From: Akebia trifoliata | Taxonomy: Eukaryota > Streptophyta > Magnoliopsida > Ranunculales > Lardizabalaceae | Assembly: GCA_017979445.1 (NCBI GenBank) | Contig: CM030711.1 | Coordinates: 10,385,221-10,449,220 of the forward strand | Reading direction: 5' to 3' | DNA length: 64,000 nt | Shown here: positions 1 through 11,204 of the stretch, in pieces | How the letters are laid out: every line of letters starts with the position of its first letter | Position numbering within the stretch: position 1 is the first letter of the stretch | Made by a program: the position numbers and the translations under genes | The notes under the pieces: generated by a model | Database searches by the model: none | What the model was told of the DNA's origin: nothing | What the model saw: the letters and a program-made list of their open reading frames with translations, nothing else

Positions 1-229
1 GATTAATCCCTCATCGATAACAACAAATGTCAGGTCCTGGAGATCTTCTCTCGTCGACAATGATGATTCAAACTGGAATGTATATATGCAATGAAATCAA
101 TCATACAATATTTGAATTGTGACAAGTTTGAAAAAAATGAGATAATCATAACACAATCAGAATCAGGTGATGTAGGAACTTCATTAAATCCTATCAAAAT
201 TCTTTTTATTTTTTAGAGTGAGAAAAAGT

Positions 230-780
230 TTGAGTTTCGTTTATAAGACTCGCGTTAAGGTTGATAGGAACTTAAAAATCCTATTAAAAATTGGAGTCTC
301 GTTTCTCGGACTCGAACTGAGATTTATAGGAACTTAAACAATCCTATTTCAAATGGTTGGAGTCTCGTTTTTCGGACTCGAACTGAGGTTGATAGGAACT
401 TAAACAATCCCGTTAATTCATTCTATGATTCAAACAAAGCTGGGGTCTCGTTTCTCGGACTTTGGCTAAGGTTTATAGGAACTTAAAAAATCCTGTTAAT
501 TCACAGTTGGAGTCTCGCTTGTCGGACTCAAACTTACTGGAGCCACGTTTCTCGGGCTAAGGTTTGCAGGAACTTAAACAATCCTGTTAACTCATTTTAT
601 GATTCAAAAATGATTAGAGTCTCGTTTCTCGGACTCGAACTTGCTGGAGTCTCGTTTCTCGGGCTTGGGTTCGCAAGAACTTAAACAATCCTATTAACTC
701 ATTTTATGATTCAAAGGAGCTGGAGTCTTGTTTCTCGGACTCGAACTCAATGGAGCCACGCTTCTCGGGCTTGGATCAAT
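230..780. repeat. degenerate tandem repeats with 'tctcgtttctcggact' core
   Basis: A phrase like GGAGTCTCGTTTCTCGGACT recurs at least seven times, alternating with a 'gataggaacttaaacaatcc' phrase. The unit is irregular, about 60-110 bp. It sits in the non-coding 3' portion of the minus-strand retroelement. No coding potential is visible. Confidence 0.75.
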
Positions 781-1399
781 TAAAGATTCAGTATTATCGA
801 ACTCAACGATTAAGAAATTGACCTTTTATTGGCTTATCATGCATCTGGATTCATAATTATGATTGGACTTCGCCGGACTTTTAAGCTTTTGAATAAGATT
901 TTTCCTTTTGATCATGGGATCAAGAATACAAATTTCAGAATCGAAGTTAGTTTCAAAAATGCCCCTAGTTTCAAGGTTGACTTACATCTGAAACTTGACT
1001 GTGAAACTGATGGGCTGGATTACATTTGAAAAGTATGGAAAAGGGACTACGGACTCCAATAAATGAAAGACAAAATAATTGACATTCCTTTAAATTCAAG
1101 ACTCTTGAGATTATCATATGTGCAATAAGGAAATGATCATTCTCTTTCGAATTTCTTTTTGAAAAATGCTTGAGCTGGGCTTTGATAAATATTGAAATAT
1201 AAGATCTTCCTCTTTAAAGTGGTCAATGAATCTACATTTCCCATTAGCAGACGCTACTAAAGATCTTGTAATGTTCAAAATAAAGGCTTCTGAGTTTCTT
1301 CAACTTCAACATTGTCTTGAACAATTTTCTACATTCTCCAACTTCTGTGTAAGCTTTTATTCTAAATTTTCTTTCTTGGTGGGATCTTTCCTTCGATTT

Positions 1400-1900
1400 G
1401 ATGATGCCCTAATTTTTGCCTAGATCGCCTCTTCAGGTTTTCAATCTAGCGGACTTTGTTTTTCTTTTTTTGACGATGCCTTGATTTTTGCCTAGATCGC
1501 CTTTTCAGGTTTTCAACCTAGCAGTTTTGTTTTTTTTTTTGTTATGCCCTAACTTTTGCCTAAGTCGTCCTTTCGGATTTTCAACTTAGCGGGCTTCTTT
1601 GTTTTTGATGATCTTGGATACTCAACTTGACAACTTTTGGTTCTCTGGACCTTAACCAAATCAATTAACATTCAGGAGGACTTAGTAGGTGGACTTAGGA
1701 CATGGTTTAGAAAGAAAATGTATAAGGCTCAACTTCCCAAAATGCCCCTAGTATGACATTCTTTTTTTTTAGACAACTCTCTTAAGTCTCTTTCTTTCTA
1801 ATGCCCCTAGTTAGGCATTTTTGTCATCATTTTTTTATTCTTTTTTTTCAATGCCCCTAGTTTGGGTTTCTTTTCTTTTCCTTCAATTCTTTTGATTCTT
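1400..1900. repeat. two short tandem-repeat families
   Basis: From about 1400 to 1610 a roughly 75-bp unit containing 'tttttgcctagatcgcc' and 'ttcaggttttcaa' occurs three times with drift. From about 1740 to 1865 the phrase 'atgcccctagt' occurs four times, separated by T-rich spacers. Both belong to the retroelement's non-coding part. Confidence 0.65.
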
Positions 1901-3144
1901 TTCTTCTAATACCCCTTTTTTGGTATTATTTTCTTTTGCACATTTCAACAGGGGGTTTCCCTTTCGATGATACTTTCCTTAAGAGAATGTATATTTTATT
2001 TTTTGTTGTGACCGGGCCTGAAGTAACTTCTCAGGTTGCCTACGTACCCCAAATCATTTTTTTTCTTTTTGGGATCAGGTCAAAACGTAGTTCATACAAG
2101 ATTTCCCTCCCAAGGTTAGTTGGTATGGTTTAGAAAGAGAAAGACTATTGAATTTTTTTAGAGGCTGCAAGGGCTAAAGAGGGTCATTTTTCTTTCTTGG
2201 CAAGATAAAAGAATAGTTTGGCCAAAGAATGCCTCATTTAGTGAAAGTTACTTGATCTGGTCAAGGTTCTGGGAACTCAATGTCTTGATTACTTTGTCGA
2301 GCGAGATCTTCTTTTGAGAATAAACCGCTTTCAATCTTCTTTTGAGAATGAACTGCTTTCAATCTTTTTTTGTAAAATATGATTAAGTTTTTCGCATTCG
2401 ACTGTTCACTTCTTTTATAACTCTGAGAAAATCCTTTATCCTTTATGAGGGATTCCTTCTTGCAAATCTTGGCATCTTTGTCGACGGTTTCAATTACATC
2501 ATTCCTGATGATCTTTGGCTTTGATGTTTACTCTTGATAGTAAGTTCTGATCCATTTTGGTGCAATCCGAAAGGTAAGATAGTGTTCGCATTTACCATAT
2601 CCTCATGAGATCATGCGAAAACACTATTCAATTTCTTAAATGAATTCATTATTTTTCTCATGTTCTTTTGAGGATAATGTAGTACCAATATGCACTTCTT
2701 GAGTGTACTCTCCTATTCCAATATTTATCAAGTTCAATTAGTGAGCTCTGAGTCATTATTCATGTTAGATTTTATGTTCACATTATTATTGCATGCATTA
2801 TAATCAAAAGCTTCTTTACTTTATTGGAATAAAAAGACATAGACCTACCAACTTGACTAAAAAATAAATCTTAACATAATGGAACTGACCGACTGAATTT
2901 AAAGACTGACGCAACTGACACTTAAGGAAAAAAAATTGAAAATAGGGATATGATTCTGAATGGAAGGACACAACGCTAGGGTCTATGCCACTTTGGATAT
3001 CTTCACGAGGGATGATTCATGCTCGTCCACTTTTGCCATACCTTCATGTTCTGATTCAAGCTTGTTTGACGCTGAATAACCCATTACTTTCATATTGTCC
3101 TTACTTTTCAGTTCTGTCATTGTCTCAGGGCAGATGAGCCCATT

Positions 3145-4536
3145 CTAACATGATAAAGATGCACTATCAAGACCAATCAAGCGGATAAAAGAAGCTGGGT
3201 CAACTGATTCAGGTTTGAACATGGATATTAGATTCAGAGTAGGAGGGGGTTGATTTTGAAAAGTAGGCAAAGGGTTAGTTTTGACATTAGGCGCAGTAGG
3301 AGGAGGTATGGTAACTTTCCCTTGTTCGATAAGGTCTTGGATAGCATAGCGGAGGGTAATGCACCTATCTAGAACATGGCCGGGTATTTGATGGAATTCA
3401 CAGAATTGCCCATTGTCCAAGTTTGGAGAGAGAGGGTTAGGCAACGGCTTGGGTTGTAACGGTGTCAATAGTCCCCTTTTCATTAGTTTTTTGTAGGCAA
3501 CACTAAGGGACATCCCGAGATTGGAGAATTGTCTCCTAGGCTTGGCTTGTAAGGATTGAGTGGCTTGAGGAGCTAGGGCAAAAGAGGTGTGGGCCACTTG
3601 CAAGGTATTTGTACTGGGTTTGAAGTGTTTGGGTTTTGACTCAGACGAGTTGCCAAAAAGTCCCGAAGAGTAGGCATCCTCAACTTGGTTTCCGACTTCA
3701 AGAAGAGATTGAAATGTAGGCAAGTATTGAGGCATCAAGTACTTGGCATAATTGGGAGTGAGATTCCTGAGGATGATTTTAACTTGCTCTTTTTCTTGAG
3801 GTCGATCCCATAGCTGAGCGACTTTAGCTCTCCATCGAACAATGAATTCTGTGAAGGTTTCCCCGGGCTTCTGCTTAGTTGTTTCTAGATCTCTTCTTGT
3901 GAGTTCAATGTCTGTGTCAAAGGAGTATCAACCAATGAACTCTTTCATCAATTCATGCCATGTTCTTACTCGAGACGAGTCTAGTGACATTAACCAGCGT
4001 AAGGCAGGACCTGTAAGGGTTCTCTGAAAAAGTTGGGCCATCTGTTCTTCACTCAGACCCTGAGACTGCATGATGCCGACATATATTTTCAAGTGAGTCC
4101 TAGGGCATCCAGTCCCATCAAATTTATCCACATTTGGCATTGTGAACTTTTCTGGCAGACGGACTGTAGGAAATAATGTCATTGCCCCTAATCCAAGGGC
4201 GAGATCGTCAGGATCCTTGATATTCTTCAATGCAGTTTCTACTTGAGTTATTCGATGAGTTAATACAGGGTCAAAGGATACTTGATCATCTTCAAAATCT
4301 TCAACCAGATCAAACACGGCCTGAGGTTCTACAACTTTATCTTTTTTCTTTTCAGTCTTCAGGGCCTCAATTTGTGTCTGGACAGAAGCAATAATCTGCG
4401 CTTGAAAGGAGTCCAAAATCTGACGGAGTGTTGCTTCATCCATTGTACTTGTTTCTTCTTGTGGAGAGTGTTGACTACTTGGGCTTGACAAAGGTACTCT
4501 GGTGAGACGACTCTTTTCACGGACCCAAAGTGGCAC
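3145..4536 (-). pseudogene. Ty3-type retrotransposon gag, one in-frame stop
   Basis: Capsid-like Gag protein that would package element RNA. Reading from 4536 down to 3145 gives one continuous frame of 463 codons, broken only by a TGA at 3928-3930. Residues about 125-200 carry the plant Ty3 gag signature (DKFDGTGCPRTHLKIY, then GPALRWLMSLD, then WHELMKEF). After the stop the frame continues with the usual FTEFIVRWRAK and LWDRPQEKEQ motifs. Near the C-terminus a CCHC-like knuckle is visible (CEFHQIPGHVLDRC) followed by the DLIEQG motif. No pol follows. The single stop makes this relic young compared with other elements in the window. The start is the first methionine of the open frame; the true start could differ. 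Confidence 0.85.
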
Positions 4537-7126
4537 GGTTGGTTTAGAACGCCGATGAGCAATTATTACCTAATTAGAAGTAAATCAGGATCAACTATTG
4601 ACTCGAAAGGTTGGATTCTTAACCACATGATAAAAAGAAATTTGACATGATTTAGCCCAAGTCCGGTTGTAAACATTAAGTCCAAATGCATTATAAGTCT
4701 ATAAAAACCACAAGGGTGAAAGAAGTTAATTACGGGTCTACCCCTGGTTGGGGTTGAACCTTGGGTTAGACTTATTAGTTTGACCTCCTGATTGTATCTT
4801 TTCGATATGAGCTAGGTTGAATATTTGAACTTAAAAACCAATTGGTCTAACCGATTTGATGTTGTTCAGTTAGATCCATTTGTCAATTGGGCCAACTGGT
4901 TTAATTGGTTCAAATTGATTGGTGCATTTTACCAGTTGGGTCGGACTGATATTGCGGGTTTAATTTGAACGGTGTGGATCGGTCTGCCCACTAACCTTTT
5001 GGTTAGATTAAATGGAGCAACCCGGGAACACCCACGATAAGTTCGAGTCGTGGCCTACAAGGAAGGTTTCTAGACTCTAAGCTTACTACTTGCAATGCAT
5101 TTTATCTGGCCACCCCTGCCCAAATACACCTATATACCTCTCGATACGTGGTGACTTGGTTTGATATACCGTATAGGTGATAATCTAAAACCTCAACTCA
5201 CTTCTCTGAAGCCAAAAACAGCCAGTTGGATCTCCAGTTGAGAGGTGGCGCACAATGCTGAGCAAGGGCCCACTTAAATACTTCTCGTCTAGAATAGACG
5301 TAGTCTATCCCCCTCGTACAGTAGGGTACAGCGGGGCAAGATCTCGCTTAGGCACCGGTTTTGACCAAGAAGTGCAATTGATATACTTAGATTATTTTTA
5401 TACTTACAGGTACGAGTCAAGAGTTGTAGCTTTCATAAATGGTTTGGCATCCCACGAGGGGACCGACCACGTACTAGTACTACGTTAGCAATCGGGATAT
5501 GTGACTGTGTGGCTTACAATAGGTCAAAGGCTCAGGTCGCTCCAGCCTAGGTGCATCAATATATCTCTCAGAATCACCTGATCAGACGGTATTGATGCCC
5601 CAGTTTGATATACCCTAAGGTACGTGACTGGAGTTGTGATTTTTATGAATGACGTCGCATCTCCGAAGAGACCGGGCCACGCACTAGTGCCATGTTGGCT
5701 ATATGGGACGTGTAAGTGGGTAAAACAGTAAACGTGTATGTGGTGTATGCAAAGCAGGGTGGGGTGTGCCCGGGCCTTTTCAAATAAATGGGTCCATAGG
5801 CCTAATCAAACCATCACAACATGAATATCATATGAATATTACCCACATAATTCATCAAATCAAGATTAAGATCAAAGCATGCATATCAAAAAATATCTAT
5901 CAAGATCATGGCAAATCAATAAATGAGCATGGCATATAATAATTAATCAAACAAACATTGCAATAGGCATAATTTTTATAATTTTTAAGATCCAATCAAT
6001 GATCACTTTTGGGTGATCCAAAATAAATCGAGATTCCAATAGATGTTACATTGATGATAGAATGACAATGGTTGAGATGAGCTTACTCTTAGGAACGTTA
6101 ATTGTGCTAACATTAGATAAATTCGGATTTTTTGTGAATTAGGAAAATGCAATCCGAACTTGCATCGATGATATCTAAGGCTTCCGATAACGAAATCGAG
6201 TGAACTCAGGTTCTAAATTAATCTACTCGATGAGATCTACATTTTATTAAAGATGCCTAGACTTAGTTCTCACTAAAATATTCTGTAAAAACGTTTTAAC
6301 ATTGCTGTCCCAACCTTCATTCAGAAATAATTCCAGATTTATAGAATGAACTTGCATCGATGATATCTAAGGCTTCCGATAACGAAATCAAGTGAACTCA
6401 GGTTCTAAATTAATCTACTCGATGAGATCTACATTTTATTAATAAATGCTTAGACTTAGTTCTTACTAAAATATTCTGTAAAAACGTTTTAACATTGCTG
6501 TCCCAACCTTCATTCAGAAACAATTCCAGATTTACAGAATGAACTTGCATCGATGATATCTAAGGCTTTCGATAACGAAATTGAGTGAACTCAGATTCTA
6601 AATTAATCTACTCGATGAGATCTACGTTTTATTAAAGGTTCTCAGACTTAATTCTTACTAGAATATTCTGTAAAAATGTTTTAATATTGCTATCCCAACC
6701 TTCATTTAGCAACAATTCCAGATTTACAGATTGAACTTGCATCGATGATATATAAGGCTTCCGATAACGAAATCGAGTGAACTCAGATTCTAAATTAATC
6801 TACTCGATGAGATCTACGTTTTATTAAGAGGTTCCCAGACTTAATTCTTACTAGAATGTTTTGTAAAAATGTTTTAACATTACTGTCCCAACCTTCATCA
6901 TTCCATCATTTTCATATGTCAATTTGAATCTTTCATTATTTAAGGGTCATCAAAAAGTGATCCTTAATTGGAAAAAAAATGCAATACCCAAAATCATCTA
7001 CAATCAAGTCACAAAAATAAATAAACAGAAAAAATAAATAAAATAAATCGAACTGAATAATAAAAAAAAACTAGGTCATCTTGGCAATGCTCCAATACTT
7101 GGGGTTTTTCAAGTTTGATCCTCAAA
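4537..7126 (-). mobile_element. long untranslated leader of the gag-only LTR element
   Basis: About 2.6 kb lies between the primer site next to the 5' LTR and gag. No ORF of note is visible. It holds a diverged doublet around 5410-5510 and 5620-5720 ('gtacg(a/t)g...gttgt' with 'cacgtactagt'/'cacgcactagt'), and the 192-bp tandem array at 6156-6925. A long leader is typical of large-LTR plant Ty3 elements. Confidence 0.5.
6156..6925. repeat. four tandem copies of a 192-193 bp unit
   Basis: Units begin at 6156, 6348, 6541 and 6733, each starting 'gaacttgcatcgatgata', and run on through 'ctactcgatgagatctac' and 'attctgtaaaaa'. Spacing is 192, 193 and 192 bp with only scattered substitutions, so the array is much more regular than its surroundings. 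It lies in the leader of the LTR element. No ORF crosses it. Confidence 0.95.
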
Positions 7127-7146
7127 GTTTCCCAGTGGAGTCGCCA
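7127..7146 (-). other. primer-binding site of the LTR element
   Basis: On the minus strand the 20 bases read TGGCGACTCCACTGGGAAAC, one base inside the LTR end. Position immediately inside the LTR and a TGG start are as expected for a tRNA 3'-end primer site. Which tRNA is used cannot be settled without alignment. Confidence 0.7.
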
Positions 7147-7147
7147 T

Positions 7148-8731
7148 TGAAAGCGCCCTCGATCCGTGGGGTACGCGGATCCGCTTTTGACCCTTGAGGT
7201 TTGGGAGTCGCCACCTAGTTATTATGGTCTAGGAACCAAACTGACTCTAAAATGGATAAAAAAACTAATCTACTACGGAAAATCTGAATCCGGGGATCAT
7301 GTTACGGGGTTGGAAGGTGTTAGACACCAACCCCGCCCGGCCAATGCCGGTCTCTACTTATCTTAAGTAAGACTACATTACTAATGACCAAAACCTAGAT
7401 AAAAAAATAGAAAAATGTTACCTTCGATACGCAAAGGTTCTATTCCCTCAGATCTGGTGAAACTGCTCCTTGTACCGTACTTCTTGCTTTGTTATATCTT
7501 CGGATCTGATTTCTGATCTCCGAGGCAAGGTATCTCCTTCTTGGATCTGGATGCTTTGAATTTATTATGGATTTTTCAGGTGTTTTTGAAAGGTTTCTAG
7601 GTGTTTTTTAGGCTAAAATCAAAGTAAGGGTATTAGGTAAGGAGTTGGGGCTCCAAAATTAGGGTTTTGGGGAGGTTGTGGAGGCTTCTTTACCTACTTT
7701 TTCTAGGATTTTTTCTTTGATACGAAAATAGGGTGTGGAGGCTCCTTTTTATAAAGTCTTTTAAAAGCATTAGGGTTTAATTAGGGTTTCTTTTAGAGTT
7801 TTAATTAGGGTTTTGACTTTGGTCTTATGAGATGTACTTAGTCTTTAGGGTTTTAATTTAGGGTTTTGACTTTAGTCTTATGAGATTGACTTGATTAGTT
7901 TAGATTAGGATTTTGAATTTAGTCTTATGAGATTGACTTGATTAGTTTAGGTTAGGGTTTTGATTTAGGGTTTTGACTTTAGTCTTATAAGATTGACTTT
8001 AATACTTTGACTTTAGTCTTTTTTAGTTGGCTTTTAATATCTTGACTTTAGTCTTACTTGATTGACTTTAAGATTGACTTTAGTCTTATTTGATTGACTT
8101 TAATGTTTCACTTTACATTATTTAATGATTTGTTTATTAATTTCGAAAATTTTAATTATTAAAGTTGTAAAATTACCATTTTGCCCTCGTAGAGGATTTT
8201 TTACGTTTTAAGTCATTTTTCAATGTTTCAGGATGTTTTGGAATCAATTTTTCGTAAGGAATCCAATGGGAATGTTGGTCTTTGTCATTTATGAAATTTT
8301 TTGTGTCAAATGGTCGTGAATTTTATGAGAGGTATTTTCGTAATTTTGTCGAATTTTGTGAAAATTGGCGAAGTGGTTTATTTGATTTCGATTTGTTGTT
8401 TTATGTGTTTTAAATGGGTTTTCCTAAGCATAATGTAGGCTCTAGGGTTGTTTTGATGTTAGGGGTATTTTGGTAATTTGGTCATTTTTAGTGATTTTTA
8501 TCGTGAAGCTTCTTTTTGGTCTGCAAGATGATGATTTCTATGTTCCTGGGGTCGTACTTTCCTAGCGTAGCGTGATTTCTAAGTTTTGTCAGTTCGAGAT
8601 ACCTCATTCGGATTTCTGAAACATATCTGGTAACAAAATAAAGCAATGAAAATAACATCCATCATTGGGAATCATTGCGATCGGGTTGACGAGTTGATTA
8701 ATTAGGCGAGTGCAAAAATGGGGTGTCTACA
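7148..8731 (-). repeat. 5' LTR (minus orientation), 1,584 bp
   Basis: On the minus strand it opens TGTAGACACCCC at 8731 and closes ...TTTCA at 7148, giving the TG...CA boundaries of an LTR, followed by the primer site. Inside, 7780-8100 carries many copies of 'gactttagtcttatgagattgactt', a local tandem array. The 7180-7370 section (gggagtcgccacc... ggtctctac) recurs in the LTR at 21305-21460. The outer flank 8732-8736 is GGGCC; the partner target duplication would be left of the window. Confidence 0.8.
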
Positions 8732-10081
8732 GGGCCCTTTGATGGTTCAAGCCATTGGTGGTGTGTGTGTGTAGGTGTAGAGAGGGGGAGAAGTAGAAGA
8801 GGGAAGTAGAGGGGGTGTTCTTTTGTCCAAACCCACCTTGCTCCTTTGTTAACTTTCTTTGATTTTTCTTAATGGATCCATTTGACTTTCTTGGATTTAC
8901 TTGAGAAGAAGTTGAAAGTTAAAAGTTGTAAGTTGAAGGTAATGGAGGTAAGTTGAGAATAAAGGGTTGAAGGTAGTGGGGTGAGTTGAGAATAGAAGGT
9001 TGAGTCTTAAGTTTAGATAATGATTTCTTTTTTATCTTTTTTAGGTTGGATATTGGATTTTTCATAAGGGGTTGTGAGTGGAGAATGAAAGGGGTTTTAT
9101 AGGATTTGGGAATTGTTTTGAAGGATAAAGTTAGGTGAAATGAGGAGAAATGGTAGAATGGTGTGGGGTTTAAGAGAAAGGTAGGGGTAAATTAAAGAAG
9201 ATTTGAGGGTATTTGTGTAACAAGGTTAAATGAGTTTTTTTACAATCCAAATGGGTTGGATCTTTCAACCCATTTGGTTGAGTGTTAGGTGAAGAATAAT
9301 AAATGGTGAGGATGGGGTGTAAGGGAGTGATGGATGGGTTGAGTGTTTAGGGAGTGGTGTTTGGATTTGAAAGAATATGGGATGTAAGAGGGTGGTTGAT
9401 AATATTTTGGGAAGGTGAGGGACATGATGCTATGTGGAAAAATGAGTGGAAATGAAGGGTTGAGATGAGTTGATGGGAGTGGATGAGTGTTTGATTTGAA
9501 ATGAGGGGTGTAGGTTTAGATTGTAGATGTGGATTTTGTAGGGAATGATGAGGGTAGATTAGGGGGAGGTATGGGTCAGGAGTGTGGGTAGATTATATTT
9601 TTTTAGAGAAAATGTGATGGGTTGATGTGGGTAGATTAGGAGAAGTTATGAGTTAGGGGTGTAGGTAGATGATGTTTAGAGAAAAGGTAATGGGATAGGT
9701 TGGGGATGAGGGAGGTGAGTTGGGGTGGTGACATGTGTCCCACCTTGATGATTGTGATGATTGATTGTGATGTTGGGTTGGGTTGAGTTGGGTTTGGGTA
9801 ATGAGTTGGGCTTTGGTAGTGGATTGTATTAAGGAATGGTTGGGTTTTAGGTGATAGGCTTAGGTAAAGTTGGGTTGAGGAGTGTAAAATAAGGATGGGT
9901 TGAGCTTATATTGGGTTGAGTTTAGGAGTGAAGAAAAATGGTTTGTGAGTAGGCTTGGACCATTTATTGAAAGAGATAGGACTTTTGGAGGTTTGGGCTT
10001 TGAGGGTTCGATGCAATTTTCACTATTTTTTTGTTTTGGGCATTTTTGTATCGAGGGCCCAGTCAAATTTGGGTGTCTACA
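8732..10081 (-). repeat. partial older LTR, minus orientation, interrupted by the gag-only element
   Basis: It ends on the plus strand at 10081 with 'gggtgtctaca', the complement of the TGTAGACACCC start shared by LTRs in this window. The plus strand is strikingly G+T rich and C-poor from 8740 to 10050, with many 'gggttga', 'gtgggtaga' and 'gagttggg' phrases. The best explanation is that the gag-only element inserted into this older LTR. No gene is present; apparent ORFs are short and unsupported. Confidence 0.5.
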
Positions 10082-10464
10082 GTTGGCAATAAATTCTTTC
10101 AAATTAACTATTTGTTATACAAAGAAGCAATCATAAAACATAAACCTTTAACATTTAGAATGAATGGTTGATGAGAAAAGTAATGGGAATATGTTTGGAT
10201 TTGAGACTTTGAGACATGCTTCATAATATGGAAGCATGATTCAATGTAGTAGCCTTTTAAATACTAATGTATCATAATATTTTATTAATAAATTCAAAAT
10301 CATGGCTTTGTTCATATTTGAATAGTCTTTTGGCAAATCAGGCTATTTTTAGGTTTCATAATATATTTTTTTAGTGGTATATTCATCGTTGTTAGGCTTA
10401 AGAATCATTTTTAGTTTTTTGGTCTTTTATTAGTTGTAATAGTCCATCCTTGATAAGATTGGTG
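10082..10464. other. no gene recognised
   Basis: Short AT-rich stretch between the LTR end and the FAR1-like relic. It may be host flank or the upstream part of that relic; nothing further can be supported. Confidence 0.5.
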
Positions 10465-11195
10465 TTGACAAAGATGAGGGAATGCCTATTAATGACATTG
10501 TAGGATTATCGATAATCGAAGTAGATAGTGGTAAATATGTTCATTGCTAGAGTTCTAATAAAGACATTGAAGATCTAAAAGCATCATATATGGGGATGTT
10601 GTTTAAATCAAGTGAAAAAACTCAAAAATATTATGAGGATTATGGATGTCGACAAAGATTTTGTATTCAAATTCAAACCACTACTAAGTCACGATGGGGT
10701 TTAAATGAGGTGACTGGAGTAACATACGTTTGCTCACATCAAGGTAAATTTAAACCAAAAAATGTAGAAGAAGAAAATGAAATTGAGAAAAAAAGAAATT
10801 GTTCCACTGTTAAATGTGGATGTAAGGTATTTTAAACGACAAATGGACCACTAGATAGAAAGTATCAATTTTTAAGGACGACCATAATCACAAGGTAGTT
10901 ACACCAGCTAGGAGAATGAAGATGAAGTCAAACTGAATCATGCCAAAAGCAACTAAGAATTTAGTCAAAGGATTACATAGAGAAAAAAATGCCAGTTGGA
11001 AAAGTTTGAACAATTTTTAGTAGGGATATGATCAATTTCAATGGCAGAGATTGTTACAACCATTTAAGAGATGTTAAGACACATGAAGTTAAAAGGGGAT
11101 GATGGACAATCACTATTGAACTATTTCAAAAAGAAACAAATCAAAAATTTACAATTTTTTTATGCCATGACGAATGCAGGGTAGTTAATTTTTTT
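10465..11195 (+). pseudogene. FAR1/FHY3-family N-terminal relic
   Basis: FAR1-type proteins are transcription factors derived from MULE transposases. Frames here read, in order, the family's linker (DIEDLKASYMGMLFKSS), the DNA-binding region (YYEDYGCRQRF, then VCSHQGKF, then STVKCGCKV), a DHNHKVV segment matching the metal-binding 'HNH', and the DDGQSLLNYFKKKQ...FFYAM segment that precedes the MULE transposase domain. Stops and frameshifts are frequent (for example near 10554 and 10855), so it is dead. It ends abruptly near 11195, where Copia gag sequence begins. Either a host FAR1 gene or a FAR1-like MULE is possible. Confidence 0.75.
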
Positions 11196-11204
11196 TGGGT
11201 TGAG

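Larger units (their letters stand above)
1..3144 (-). mobile_element. 3' non-coding part of a gag-only LTR retroelement
   Basis: This stretch lies downstream of a minus-strand gag gene, where protease, reverse transcriptase and integrase would normally follow. No frame shows any of these, only short ORFs broken by stops. Instead it is built of degenerate tandem repeats (listed separately at 230-780, 1400-1610 and 1740-1900) and a 34-bp doublet near 2305-2370. This fits a non-autonomous LTR element that keeps gag but has lost or never had pol, the class called TR-GAG in plants. The 3' LTR would lie left of the window and is not seen. A deleted autonomous Ty3 element is the alternative. Confidence 0.55.

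Noticed and set aside
7166..7366. 66-residue plus-strand ORF
   Set aside because: Lies wholly inside the LTR at 7148-8731, matches no family, and the same sequence in the second LTR (21305-21460) is not open.
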